Below, piece by piece: positions 53,904-64,000 of a DNA stretch of 64,000 nt (positions are counted from its first letter, which is position 1; each line of letters opens with the position of its first letter). Source of the DNA: Lobosporangium transversale (lineage: Eukaryota > Mortierellomycota > Mortierellomycetes > Mortierellales > Mortierellaceae); the NCBI RefSeq assembly GCF_002105155.1, contig NW_019029012.1, forward strand, positions 372,001 through 436,000, read 5' to 3'. The position numbers and the translations under genes are program-made. The notes under the pieces were generated by a model that searched no databases, was not told the origin of the DNA, and worked only from the letters and a program-made list of their open reading frames with translations.

Positions 53904-56900
53904 TTACAAGTTGCCATAAATCAACGAAGCGGCACCTTTAAGAGCCATAAACATGTCAATCTTCTCACGAACTTGATCTGTATATGGAGTTGATGATGGT
54001 GTAGGAGAGAGTAATGTCTGTTGGTTTAGCTCAATCACTTCTTCTTTCTGCTGCATCTGCTGTTGTTGTGGCTGCAATCTTCCATAACCCTTATCAGAAT
54101 CCAAGCTAGTCTCTTCCATATCTGAAGATGGACATGAGGAAGGTCCAGTGGACGGCGTCATCATCTCGGAATCCGACTCGTTCTCAGAATCGAAATCGCT
54201 GTCTTCAGAATCTGCCTCAGAGTTCGTGGTTGAGCTGCTGCCAGAGTCACTTTCTTTCGCAACAGCAGAGCTTGTTCGTTTGCTCCATCCGCGTCGAGTT
54301 GTGCTTGCTACAGCAGCTGCAGCGGCGGCCGCTAATGCAGCCCTAGTGCTTCCTCTCTTCCTCTTTTGCTGCTTTGCAAGCTCCTTGAGATCAATTTGTT
54401 TCTTGTGATCGATCTCTTGAGGATGATGAGACCTGTTTGTAGCATTTGAGCCCGCGGCTGCTCCATCAGTTATTGTGCCAGCTGCTCCAGCTGCCCCCAG
54501 TCCCCCTTGTGTCTGAGCAGCCTTGACAGCTGCATAGCCCGGAGTCTCTTTGTAAGCAATACCAGCCTTGACGAGACCAGTCAGGGTGGCGAACACGGTT
54601 TCTGTGACGGCTTCATGGATCGCATACTGCTCATCCAACTCGATGGCTTTCTCAATCGATTGCTTTGACAACTCCCAAGCCTTATCCTGCAGATGGAAGC
54701 GCTCATCAACCTTGTGGAAGATTGTCTTGGATGTTCGAAGACATGACTTGACCACGTCTGGAATGGGTGATTGCTTCAGACGAATTGCTGAATGAACAGC
54801 TGTCGAAATAATGGCGTCACCAATCCCACCTGCATTGTTGACATGGCTGGGGTTCTGGAGGGCTTTGTCATTGTTGGCAATGTCGTTGTGTTGAGGAAGT
54901 TCGTGTTCATGGAAGTGGTGACGTTGTCTTCGAGTATGGCGACGACGGGAGTGTGTGTGACCATTAGAGGGTGATGCCTTTGTAGGTTGCAATGAAGGAG
55001 ATGATGAAGGACTGGCCAGCTTTGTTTGTTTCTTATTCTTGAGCTCCTTTTCTTGCTCCTGCTGTTGTTTTTTCAAAGCCTGCAATTCTTTTGCATGCTG
55101 CTCACGGCGCTGTTTACGCTGCTGCTGCTTCTGCTTCTGCTGTCCGCGTTGTTGTTGAATAAACGCAGCAGCGGCCTTTTCGTCCATGGATGCGACAGCT
55201 TCTTCAGAGACTGCAGTATGCTGCTGAATCATTGTAGCTGCGAGCTCATGATTCTGACGATGTCTTCTTCTGCATCGTCGGCGCAGTCGCTTAGAAGATA
55301 CGCTTGCGTCGCTAATCTCATCCACACCCCGGAGCTCTTCGAGCTGGTCTTCTAGGAAATCGCGTAGTTGGGTTTCGAAAGCCTCACGACGGAGGGGATC
55401 GCAGGTTTCAACTAATGAGAAAAAATAATTGAGAAGGTAAGTATATCAAGTAGAAAAGCGGAGGCATAGATGCACATTAGAATGAAGGCTTACATGGCAA
55501 TGCATGAAGCATTATATTGATGGCTGCCAAATACAGCTCAAATGCATCATCACCGGCTTCATCATCCATTGCCTTGGACTGGTCCTCCTTCTCCATCGCT
55601 AAAACGGATAGGGTCATGGCCTGTTGAATCAGCTTCTTGTTTAGTTTCCGATAAGGTACATCCTCAGGTGAAATTAAGGTCTTGGGATCGATGCCGCCGG
55701 TCAGAGCATGTAAGGAGATACCACGCTCCGAAGCCTTGGTTGCGATATAAGACAGAGTCGAATCCATGACCGGATGCTTCAAGATCCTACCCGCCACTGG
55801 AAGGGAACCAAGCTGCTCCTTCGACGGTATGAGTCCTGTTCCGACCGAGGTCACGGAATTGACTACAGATCGAGCAGCACGGAACGGCATCAGGGGTGAA
55901 GGCCGTGGGATGCTTGAAATCATAGTACGTGGTCGACCTTGCCATGAGGCGAGGAAGGAGGATGATGTGGCCGCAGAAGGGAATGTAGACGATATGGAAG
56001 GAGAAGCAGGGGGTGAAGGAGGTGTGGCTACGGTAGGTGTTGGTGTTGGTGCAACAGTGGACGAAGTTTGGGACAAGGTCAAAGGAGTACATGGTTTTTC
56101 CAGAGTTGAGATCGATGCTGTAGGTTCCACCAAAGACTTTGTTGATGATGTAACGGGGGTAATTGGAGGTGTTACCGGTGGAGTGAGGGATGGAATGGAT
56201 GGAGTGACATTTGTGGTGGTCACTTTAGGTGTGGAAGTGGCCGGGAGCATGGGTGTTGTGGGTGTTGTGGGTGGGGTCGCCAAGGGAGTCGCTGGAGCCT
56301 TTTGTGACTCTGCAAACTTTAGTGCCCGTGCGACAGCAAGCTGCATCTGTGTAAGTGTCTGAGGAGTGTCATCATCAGACTCTGACTGCGTCGCTTTTCC
56401 TCGTTCTTTATCATCCTCTGAATCTTGATCAGGCTCCTCTTGGCCAAAGTTAGTTCCAGAAACTGGTGTATTAAGGTCAGAAGGAGATGCCAAAGTTGAA
56501 GATGAGAGATGGGAAGGTCGTGGAGGTTGTGAGGATATGGAGGTGGGCATGGTCATGTTAGGAGAAGAGCTTGAACGCATATGCCTCAGATGTGGAGGTC
56601 GAGGTTGACTGATCATGACTGTGGCCTGCACAGTGTCAGCAGGGGAAGGCTTGATAATCTTTGCACGTTCGTAGCTGTCGATCGATGCTCGAGCTGGAGC
56701 AGCATGAACTTTGGAAGCAGCAGAGGTGTGAATGATTGGGCTAGATGAATGGCGGATAAGGACTTGACGGCTAGGAAGGTCATCAGTTTTGGGGGGTGTG
56801 GATGAAGGTGTAGGTGTAGGTGTAGGTGTAGTAGTAGCGGTGACTGTGGCTGTAGTTGAGGGGATCATATGGATGCTATGTCGATTGAACTTTTTGCAAT

Positions 56901-57249
56901 CTTCATTATCGAGGTTGTCATTATCATTATCATTAAAAGCTGTAAAACTTGATGAAGGTTGATTGACGGCGGCAAGGCGAAGATAAAAGTCCTGTTCTTT
57001 CTGATCAAGCTCAGGCAAGATAGCCTGGGGATTGTTTCTGTGTTTGCGAGGAACCATGTTGGTTTTGAGGTCAATCTGATCAACCTGTTGTGTTTGCATG
57101 TCCTTTGAGAGAACGGTTGCATGTGGAGGGTTTGGGGGAGGTTGCTGTTGCTTGTGAGAGGCAGGAGTGTGGACAACTACATTGACAGGATTGGTGGTCG
57201 ATTGACGATATAGGAAGGGTAGATTTGACACGACTGAGAATGGATTCAT
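53904..57249 (-). CDS. large disordered protein with a MIT-like helical domain, 1087 aa
   Basis: Exons 57249-55494 and 55411-53904 join in phase (T|TT). Residues 1-520 are Pro/Thr/Ser-rich and disordered, with many TPxTP repeats. A helical unit spans about 540-605: KKLIQQAMTLSVLAMEKEDQ, then DDAFELYLAAINIMLHALPF, crossing the splice site. This resembles MIT (microtubule-interacting and trafficking) domains, which bind ESCRT-III tails. It continues into ETQLRDFLEDQLEELRG. A Gln/Lys-rich coiled coil (about 650-710) and a His/Arg-rich stretch follow. A second conserved-looking helical segment lies around 760-870 (IPDVVKSCLRTSKTIFHKVD, AIHEAVTETVFATLTGLVKA). The tail is acidic. A fungal MIT-domain protein acting at endosomes is plausible but not proven. 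Confidence 0.7.
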
Positions 57250-57632
57250 GTTGTATTTTTAGTGGCGGAAGTACTAGGGTACTAAGTAAAAAAAAGGTTT
57301 CGGCTGCGATGCAATTTGATTTGACAGAGAAAAAGGATCGGACCGAGAATGGGGGAAAAGGTGCTTTTTATAAGCACATTTGGCACAGACACACAGGGGA
57401 TACACAGACTCTGATTCACAGATGCACAGGAACACACAAAAAATAATGGGAAAAAAAAAGGAAAGGATGAAGTCGATGTAACTGTGAATTGGAATGAACA
57501 ATCAGGTTACAGATGAGATGAATAGAAAACAAAACAAAACAAAACAAAAAACAAAACAAAAAAGAGAGAAAGAAAGAAGGAAGAAAGGAAAAGAAGAAAG
57601 AGAAGAAAAGGAATATGGAGAAATGAATGAAT

Positions 57633-57663
<31 letters not shown>

Positions 57664-58753
57664 CGGGGGGAAGACAGCTTTTTTTAAAAGAATCTGTCAA
57701 TACAATAGAGGGAAGATTGGGGGAAGAATGAAAGAAAGAAGAAAGAGCGAGAAAGAAGACAGACATATGAATGAATCAAATCCCCATTTGCTTCAGCTTT
57801 ATGTTTCTAGAACATTAAAATGATTTTGTTGCCAGCCAGTAAGCATTTTTCTTTCCTCAGACACTCGGACAGGCCAGACCGACAGACATATGAAAATGTC
57901 TTGAATGCATATATATATATATGGTACATGGTATCAATGGTTGGATTGAAATGTGTAACCCAATTCAATTCCACTTTTGTGTTTCGACATGATAGGGCCC
58001 CTCTTGCCCTCTTGGCACAGGCCAATAGTTTACCCATCACTCATCACTCCATCTCTCCCTTCACCTTCTTCATTGCGGACAAAAATCATTTGCAACAGCT
58101 TCCACCTTCCCCTTTTTTTTTCTTTATTTTATGATGCTGTCATATTCTCCCCTTTCTTTCTTTGCTTACGATCTCTTTCACTCACTCTGTCTGAGTTGCT
58201 TACAATGCATCTCCCTCTGTGCCTAGACGTGTAGTTTATAACTTTTTTTTTTTTTTTTTTTTTTTTTACATGTGTGTCCATGCTCTATCAATCAATCAAC
58301 TGCCTAAATCAGCTCATGCTTTATTCAAAGAGGATGACGATGGATATGGATGCTGGGGTAAAACTACCACTACCTTTTTTATTCACAAACCTTTTTTTTT
58401 TATCGTTTTACATCCAGTCAATTCGCGACACATCGTCAATTGATATCTTTTATTCAGTCTTTCGTATTTCCCTTTTGAATATCTGTATTTCTTGCCTTGT
58501 GTTTGTTTACAAGCGATAGTGATAGTATATATAATACTGATGTGTCCTCCTTTGCTTAAAAAAAAAAGAGTACATGTACACAGTTATCGCGTAAGAAGGC
58601 GCAAAGAATTTTCTCCCAACACCATTGCAAACCCCTGCTGCAAGGGAAAGAGACTAACCCTCCAACGCATCGGCGGTACAATGCAATGTGCAAATCCTTC
58701 GGCTATCTCGTCCTGCTTCCGTCTATGACCATGCAGGGGAAGACACAAACATG

Positions 58754-58789
<36 letters not shown>

Positions 58790-60608
58790 AATAGTGTACA
58801 TGTTCATGTACAAACACGAGAATCTAGTCCTCTTTTTTCTTTTTCCGTTCTTCCTCTACTTTGCATCATAACAGCCTCGTGTCTTCAAACCTCCTTTGAA
58901 CATGTACAACATCCCGTACTACCCTATCCTAACCGTCATGCGCATCATCCAGCTCGAAGATAGGGAAGCCTCATGTATATGACAATAAGTGTCCCTTTTG
59001 TGCCGTAAAAGACAGACATGCAATACATGTAAAAAAAGGCAGTGCGCATGCCTCTTTTTTTTTTTTCCGTCGTTTAGTGGCAAAAAAAAAATACAATCTT
59101 CAGCATTTTGGATCAACAATCGCCCAATTGCAAAAAAAAAAAAAAAAAAAAAATTTACCGCCTAGCAAAAAAAAAAAAAAAAAAAAAAAACAAAAAACTT
59201 TTTTTGTGGAGAAATATATACCTTTCGTTTATTTATTCCAAATGCTCACTTCCCCAAACTTGATCAAGCTTTTGTATATATTATTCGGTAGACTTCCAAG
59301 ATGTGGAGAGGAAAAATAGTAAAAAGACTTGAGCTGTTTACTTGAAGCGTACAATTACATGAAGACTGTCTCTTTGAAGTGGTAACATTAATAAACATGT
59401 AACAACAACAACAAAAAAAAATTCAAGAGCCAAAAAGATCCCTACATGGTGGTACGACCATGGGATCTGCATGTTAAAGAAAAAAAAACACGCCAATATT
59501 TTTTTTTTTACTCATATTTTCTCCCTTCCTCCCATCATTGGTCATTTTTCCCGCAGAATTGCTGACCAAGACGAAATGCAGATTGTATATAACCTCTGTT
59601 ACCTCTGTAAGTCGTAATTAACAACTCTTTCTTTTCACAACAAACTTCCTCCATGTAATGGAAAGAAAAGAAATAACACTGACGTGGTAAATCTGGTAGA
59701 AGAAATCTACATGTACATGAATGCATCCTTTTTCCTCTTGCACGTTCCTGTCGGCGTACAGCGGATGGAGTGAATTGGGAAGGATAGGCTCTATAGAAAA
59801 ATGGTATATATCCTTGTATCCTTTCCAGAGAAACTTCAACCAAGCGCCCGTCATGGAAGTAACAAGAAAAAGGTTGTTTGCCATAATCACATAACCAGGT
59901 GATATAAAATGAAATGAAAATAAAGTAAAAGGGCTCTGACTGAGCAGAGATATAGTATTCATATCCCCTCCTAGCATGTGAAAAAAAAAACAAAAAAAAA
60001 AAAAAAAAAAAAAAGAACCATTCCTGGCACAAAATATATAAAACAGCATGGCATGCTCTTGTTCTGCGTTACATATGAAATATTTTAAATATCCTAATGT
60101 TCACGAATAAGGGACGTGGTTGTATAAGATTGTACGTTAAGTTGTGCACAGATGCTTATACGTAGGATGAGATAATGAGCCTTGTTCCTGATCGAAATAA
60201 ATAAGCACTGGCTCGTTTTGGAAAGCAATGGATGAACGATCTGCCACTAAGAATAAAAACCGTCCACTCCATTGGACTAAATCCGACAACATACAATAAC
60301 AATACCAGTTTATTTCACGTTTATTCTTTTTGCCATCACAGTTAGACTTTTTACCCCTGTTTCTCCTTTAATCTTTCGGTATATAGTTGTTGAATACCAT
60401 ACATGTAATATACATGTACACCACATACACATAATTGTCCAATATAGAATAGGCTATATATCAAGAACAATTCATGAAGAATGAAGAATGAAATAGCATC
60501 AAAAGATCTATCTTTTCTACTATGAGGAGAGATGGAAAACATTTTGATTGGATTGGACACCTTCGCAATGGTCCTGGAATATATACCACCACCTTTTTTG
60601 CTTTATTC

Positions 60609-60639
<31 letters not shown>

Positions 60640-60759
60640 TACATAGCTTTAAGAACTAGGGGTATGAGCACCATCGCTCAAAATATCCAAAGATGTCCTC
60701 GTGTATTTTTATATTTATTTTTACGCTAATTGTGGTCCTTGATGCAATTTTGCAGGGCG

Positions 60760-60790
<31 letters not shown>

Positions 60791-61771
60791 GCTCCATGGT
60801 CGCATGTTGCAGATCACAAATGCTACAATTCATTTCGTTTTTTATTTGTTCCGTTGCTGATCATTTTTCACATTATACAAAGCAAAAAAAAAAAAAAAAA
60901 AAAATGAAGTTTTACTCAAAACTCGTAAGCGTATAGGAATATGGTAGAGTGAAGCAAATGATATACATGTTGGGATATTATGGATGATCGTTGTATTAAT
61001 CCGTGGCTCCTTTGATGGATATTTTTTTTTCTATTACACGAACCGATGAATATACACTTGGGTATTCAGCTAAGAGCTGTGGCTAGCGTCAGTTGGCCAT
61101 CCGTTCCACGTCAGATAGACTTCTTTATCATGACAAATACGAGGTCGTTGAACAAACATGTGGCGACGCAATTAGGCAAATATATACCACGATCATAAAG
61201 TTATTTTCGGCAAAGGGATCATTCTGATACCGAGAGAAGACTCCCTCCACTCCATGGAGTAGCTAAAAAAGGAAAACATTATTTTATTTTTTTTTACTCC
61301 GATTAAAAAAAAAAAGAAGAGTGAAAATCTTTTTTTGGGCGTCACCTGCAGCTAATGTGCAATAAGCAAAAACAAAGCACGGTGAATCGATGTACCGCGG
61401 GTTGCATGTTTTTATTTTTCCTTTTTTTCCCTCCTTTCAATGCTCTGCTCTTTTCTGTTCTTTTTGACCGGAGTTGATCAGTGTCTGCAAAGGGCAATAC
61501 GGCGAGGGGTCGAAGCGGGGGTCCCACTCTTTATAAAAAGGGCACCATTTTTTTTTTTTTTTTGTTATTTTTTTCTGAATCCTGGTGTTTCTTACTTCAC
61601 ATTACTCTCTCAACTTCCTCAACTCTTCTTTTGTTTGTTGTACAAAACATTTCCGCAACGTTACATTGCCCATAAACATTCCACATGCACAACGACCCTC
61701 AATTGTAGTTTTTTCCAACAGTTAATACCCCCATACCCCACACACAAACAAACACACTTTCCTTCCATTTA
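57250..61771. other. 4.5-kb gene-free interval between divergent genes
   Basis: No supported coding region. It contains (GA)n at 57636-57662, an AAAAC repeat at 57527-57560, and at least ten A or T tracts over 15 nt (for example 58242-58267, 58757-58786, 59130-59152, 59167-59190, 59990-60014, 60609-60636, 60761-60787, 60884-60903). TACATGTA octamers lie at 58571, 59024, 59708, 60403 and 60413. The first ~450 bp upstream of 57249 and the last ~300 bp before 61772 (CT-rich) are presumably promoters. The centre may host non-coding transcripts. Confidence 0.5.
57636..57662. repeat. (GA)n microsatellite
   Basis: About 13 perfect GA dinucleotides in the upstream region of the MIT-like gene. Confidence 0.9.
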
Positions 61772-62737
61772 ATGCCTGAACACGACGAATCTACATCTCC
61801 ACAACAATACAGGATGACCAACCTCGAAAAGGAAACTGAAGACAATGGTGCCCATTCCCTCGCATCCTCTACCGCTCCTGTCCACCAATCGAAAACTCGG
61901 GACAGCACTTCTATACCCTCCGACTCATCGAGTGATACCTCTTCCGAACAGAATTACCATAGTTCCATCCCTCAATTCTTTGTTCTTCCTCATCTCTTGA
62001 AGAAGAGCGCATGGCTCCTCTTGGTTGCCACCTCCGCTGTCATCCTTGTCTACATTTGGCTCTATCTCGGATCCCTCTGGTCACCTCTGAGCCGTGTCAA
62101 GAATGTGGAGATCATCCTCTACAACGCTGATACTGGCTTCGACTATTCTCAAACTCCTCCTCAACTCATTCCTCTCTTTCAATCCATTACTCAGAACCAA
62201 TCTCTCGGTAACATCGTTCATGGTCAAATCATGAACCCTGAAGGTCAATTGAGCCAGATGGTTTCATGGATCGACAAGTCCAAAGAGACTGGTTGGGATC
62301 GCGAATCTTTGATTAAGCAGGTGGAAGATGGTGAGGTCTGGGGGCTTTTGTATATCCCTGCAAACTTTTCCAACAACCTGTTATCGTATGCACCCTCCAC
62401 TTCAACTGGTCCAGCAACAGCTGCCACGCTCAAAATGGTAGATATGGAATACGTATTCGATCAGGGACGCAACTATGGTACTCATTCGATCATTGAAAAA
62501 TATATCTCAAAGTCCATGGATCTCTTGTCAAAGACCTTTGAGAGGCAACTCTTGACTTCCCCTGCCAACCAGACCTTACTCCAGACCATGCATCCTATCT
62601 TTTGGACTCAATCTATCCACATGACTGAAACCATCATGAGCCCTGTTTTGGTTTATGGCCAAAACTTCGCCACTTACATTGTGGTAAGTTTTTTTTTTAA
62701 AAAACTAATTATTCTTATCTTTGATCTGGGATTAACT

Positions 62738-62772
<35 letters not shown>

Positions 62773-63431
62773 AGTTTATCGTCTTGTACATCGGCTCCAT
62801 CCTTGCAGTTTTCAGTATTTGTAAATATCTGCCCAATACTATCGAGACTGTTGGTGTGTTGACCTTTGGATCCAATGAGGCTGGCAAGAATGCCATCAGA
62901 ACATCCTCTCAAATCCCCAAATTTCCTGCTCTCCGCATCGTCATGGCCCGTCACACAGTTGCGATGTTGTTCTCACTCGTTCATACGATCCTTATCTGGA
63001 TGGTCCCTCAAGTCTTGCACGGTCATCAGATGTCTGAACATTTCAATGCTGGGATCGCTTTTGCCTTTATCTGGTTCGTGGGCATGTCCTTCATCTCCAT
63101 CTTGTTCTTCCTCTCTCATCTCTTGACCGTCGATGGATTCCAAGCTCCTGCTACCATGTTATTGATCTTGATGCTCACATCTTCATCTGGTATCCTTGAT
63201 TGGGTCGTCATGCCTGGTTTCTTCCGTATCGGTATCGTCTTCCCATTCACCTATGCTATCCGAGGTTTGCGATGCATTTACTTTGGTTCCATGAGAAACC
63301 AGATGTGGATCAACTGGTTGGTCATCTTGGCTTGGATCGTCATCCCTGGTATGATCACCATGATCATGGCTCGCTCAGAGATCCGTCTAAGACGTCAAAA
63401 CATGCGTCGTACTCACAGCATCCAGGTTTAA
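61772..63431 (+). CDS. SNG1: DUF3533 / SNG1-like multi-spanning membrane protein
   Basis: Exons 61772-62683 and 62775-63431 (phase 0, GTAAGT donor, TTAG acceptor), 522 aa. The N-terminal ~75 residues are Ser/Thr-rich. One membrane helix lies at about 82-105 (WLLLVATSAVILVYIWLYLG). A large extracytosolic domain follows (about 106-300: VEIILYNADTGFDY, GEVWGLLYIPANFSNNLL). Five further helices lie between about 305 and 505 (FIVLYIGSILAVF, AMLFSLVHTILIWMV, FAFIWFVGMSFISILF, PATMLLILMLTSSSG, WLVILAWIVIPGMITM). This is the SNG1/YhgE-like ABC-2 fold. Yeast SNG1 influences nitrosoguanidine resistance and plasma-membrane lipid asymmetry. The substrate is unknown. The intron has a T tract before the acceptor. 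Confidence 0.83.
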
Positions 63432-63527
63432 GAAACGGAAAACAAAAAACGTTGTGTGATCAATATTTCTGTAGATATACCATTATAATATATACGGACA
63501 GTGTCCCCATCATTAATCAACATGAAG

Positions 63528-63558
<31 letters not shown>

Positions 63559-63737
63559 ATTATTAGAATCAAATAAATAGTAGATTCTACTGTGCAAATC
63601 ATGTTTATTAGAATTTTATGTTTTCGTTTATCATTTGTCCAAAACAAGCCTTGCTTAAAAGAATAGGGACATTCTAATATGGACATTGTGATCCAACTGA
63701 CCTCCCCCAAAAACCAATGTTACCTCGTGTCACTTTA
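63432..63737. other. convergent intergenic region
   Basis: A tract at 63528-63555. It separates the stop codons of the SNG1-like gene and the carrier. No gene. Confidence 0.6.
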
Positions 63738-64000
63738 TTAGTTGTGTGGCTGTGGGGTCGGCCTCCTTATTCTCTCCACTAGAATTCCCATTTGAGAAAA
63801 CACTAAAAACGTTACAGCACTAGCAGGTGCTGCTTTTAATAATCCAGGTAAAAGGCCCTTGTACAAGGCCAAGTACCCTTCCTGTTGAATAATTTGAGCC
63901 ATACATCTCCAAATAGTCGTAGGCAATACCTCCGACTTGGTCACCCTTATTGGGGGAACTCCGCCTCCTCTTTCTGATGCTGTTCCTGCCAGTGTCGATG
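63738..64000 (-). CDS. TPC1: mitochondrial carrier, C-terminal part (thiamine-PP carrier-like), cut by window edge
   Basis: The minus frame is open to the window edge and ends with a stop at 63738. It encodes the third carrier repeat: PPIRVTKSEVLPTTIWRCMA, then QEGYLALYKGLLPGLLKAAP and ASAVTFLVFSQM, a membrane helix. EG..ALYKGL plus LLKAAPASAVTF is the hallmark of SLC25 carriers, and the LKAAPASAVT form is typical of the thiamine pyrophosphate carrier (Tpc1). Inner mitochondrial membrane. The rest of the gene lies beyond the window, so the substrate call is tentative. Confidence 0.7.
   Translation of the reverse strand, partial: STLAGTASERGGGVPPIRVTKSEVLPTTIWRCMAQIIQQEGYLALYKGLLPGLLKAAPASAVTFLVFSQMGILVERIRRPTPQPHN

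Noticed and set aside
55766-56362. 198-aa plus-strand frame (Gly/Val-rich) opposite the MIT-like gene
   Set aside because: Complement of the Pro/Thr-rich low-complexity region. Gly/Val repeats are expected from reading PTP codons backwards.
1-64000. CRISPR arrays, operons, bacterial insertion sequences
   Set aside because: No regularly spaced repeats or prokaryotic gene layout. Introns and gene families are eukaryotic.
1-64000. tRNA or rRNA genes
   Set aside because: I looked for cloverleaf A/B-box patterns and found none I could support by eye. A covariance-model search (tRNAscan-SE, Infernal) would settle it.

Overview
The window looks like nuclear DNA of an early-diverging filamentous fungus, most likely Mortierellomycota (Mortierella-like). 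The evidence is short GT-AG introns with fungal branch sites (a TAACTAAC is visible in one), a conserved opisthokont gene set, and an expanded F-box/leucine-rich-repeat (LRR) family. The placement is an inference, not a database result. Base composition is AT-rich. Homopolymer A or T tracts of about 15-35 bases sit in almost every intergenic gap and in many introns. I give intron-exon structures wherever splice sites and reading phase agree.

Region 1 (1-7.4 kb): a GPI inositol-deacylase (BST1/PGAP1), a tiny two-exon gene of 77 codons, a CINP-like protein and a possible GRF zinc-finger protein.
Region 2 (8-27.4 kb): an F-box/LRR cluster with three short-form (S, ~445 aa) and two long-form (L, ~520 aa) intact genes plus relics. 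They surround two housekeeping genes: protein phosphatase inhibitor 2 (GLC8) and orotate phosphoribosyltransferase (URA5). The two sides are inverted copies of an S-then-L dyad. The left side carries an extra segment of about 1.2 kb with inverted termini.
Region 3 (27.5-37 kb): TTC36-like TPR protein, tyrosine aminotransferase, an RRM protein rich in Arg and Tyr repeats, a UCH-L3-type ubiquitin hydrolase with a 12-nt microexon, a DUF202 membrane protein and a small basic protein.
Region 4 (37.3-46.3 kb): SEC16, the COPII scaffold (about 1998 aa, two large Gln/Tyr repeat blocks and an N-terminal zinc ribbon), a 199-bp fold-back element, a three-exon gene of unknown function with a weak nuclease-like pattern, and a broken gene.
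Region 5 (46.6-53.6 kb): a second F-box cluster with one intact S gene, two pseudogenes and two relics.
Region 6 (53.9-64 kb): a 1087-aa MIT-like protein, a 4.5-kb gene-free interval, a DUF3533/SNG1-like membrane protein and the 3' end of a mitochondrial carrier.

The conserved genes are ordinary single-copy cell biology: GPI-anchor remodelling, COPII budding, pyrimidine synthesis, PP1 control and ubiquitin recycling. The variable part is the F-box/LRR family. If the F-box is functional, these proteins would choose substrates for SCF ubiquitin ligases, and the family is being duplicated, inverted and broken here.
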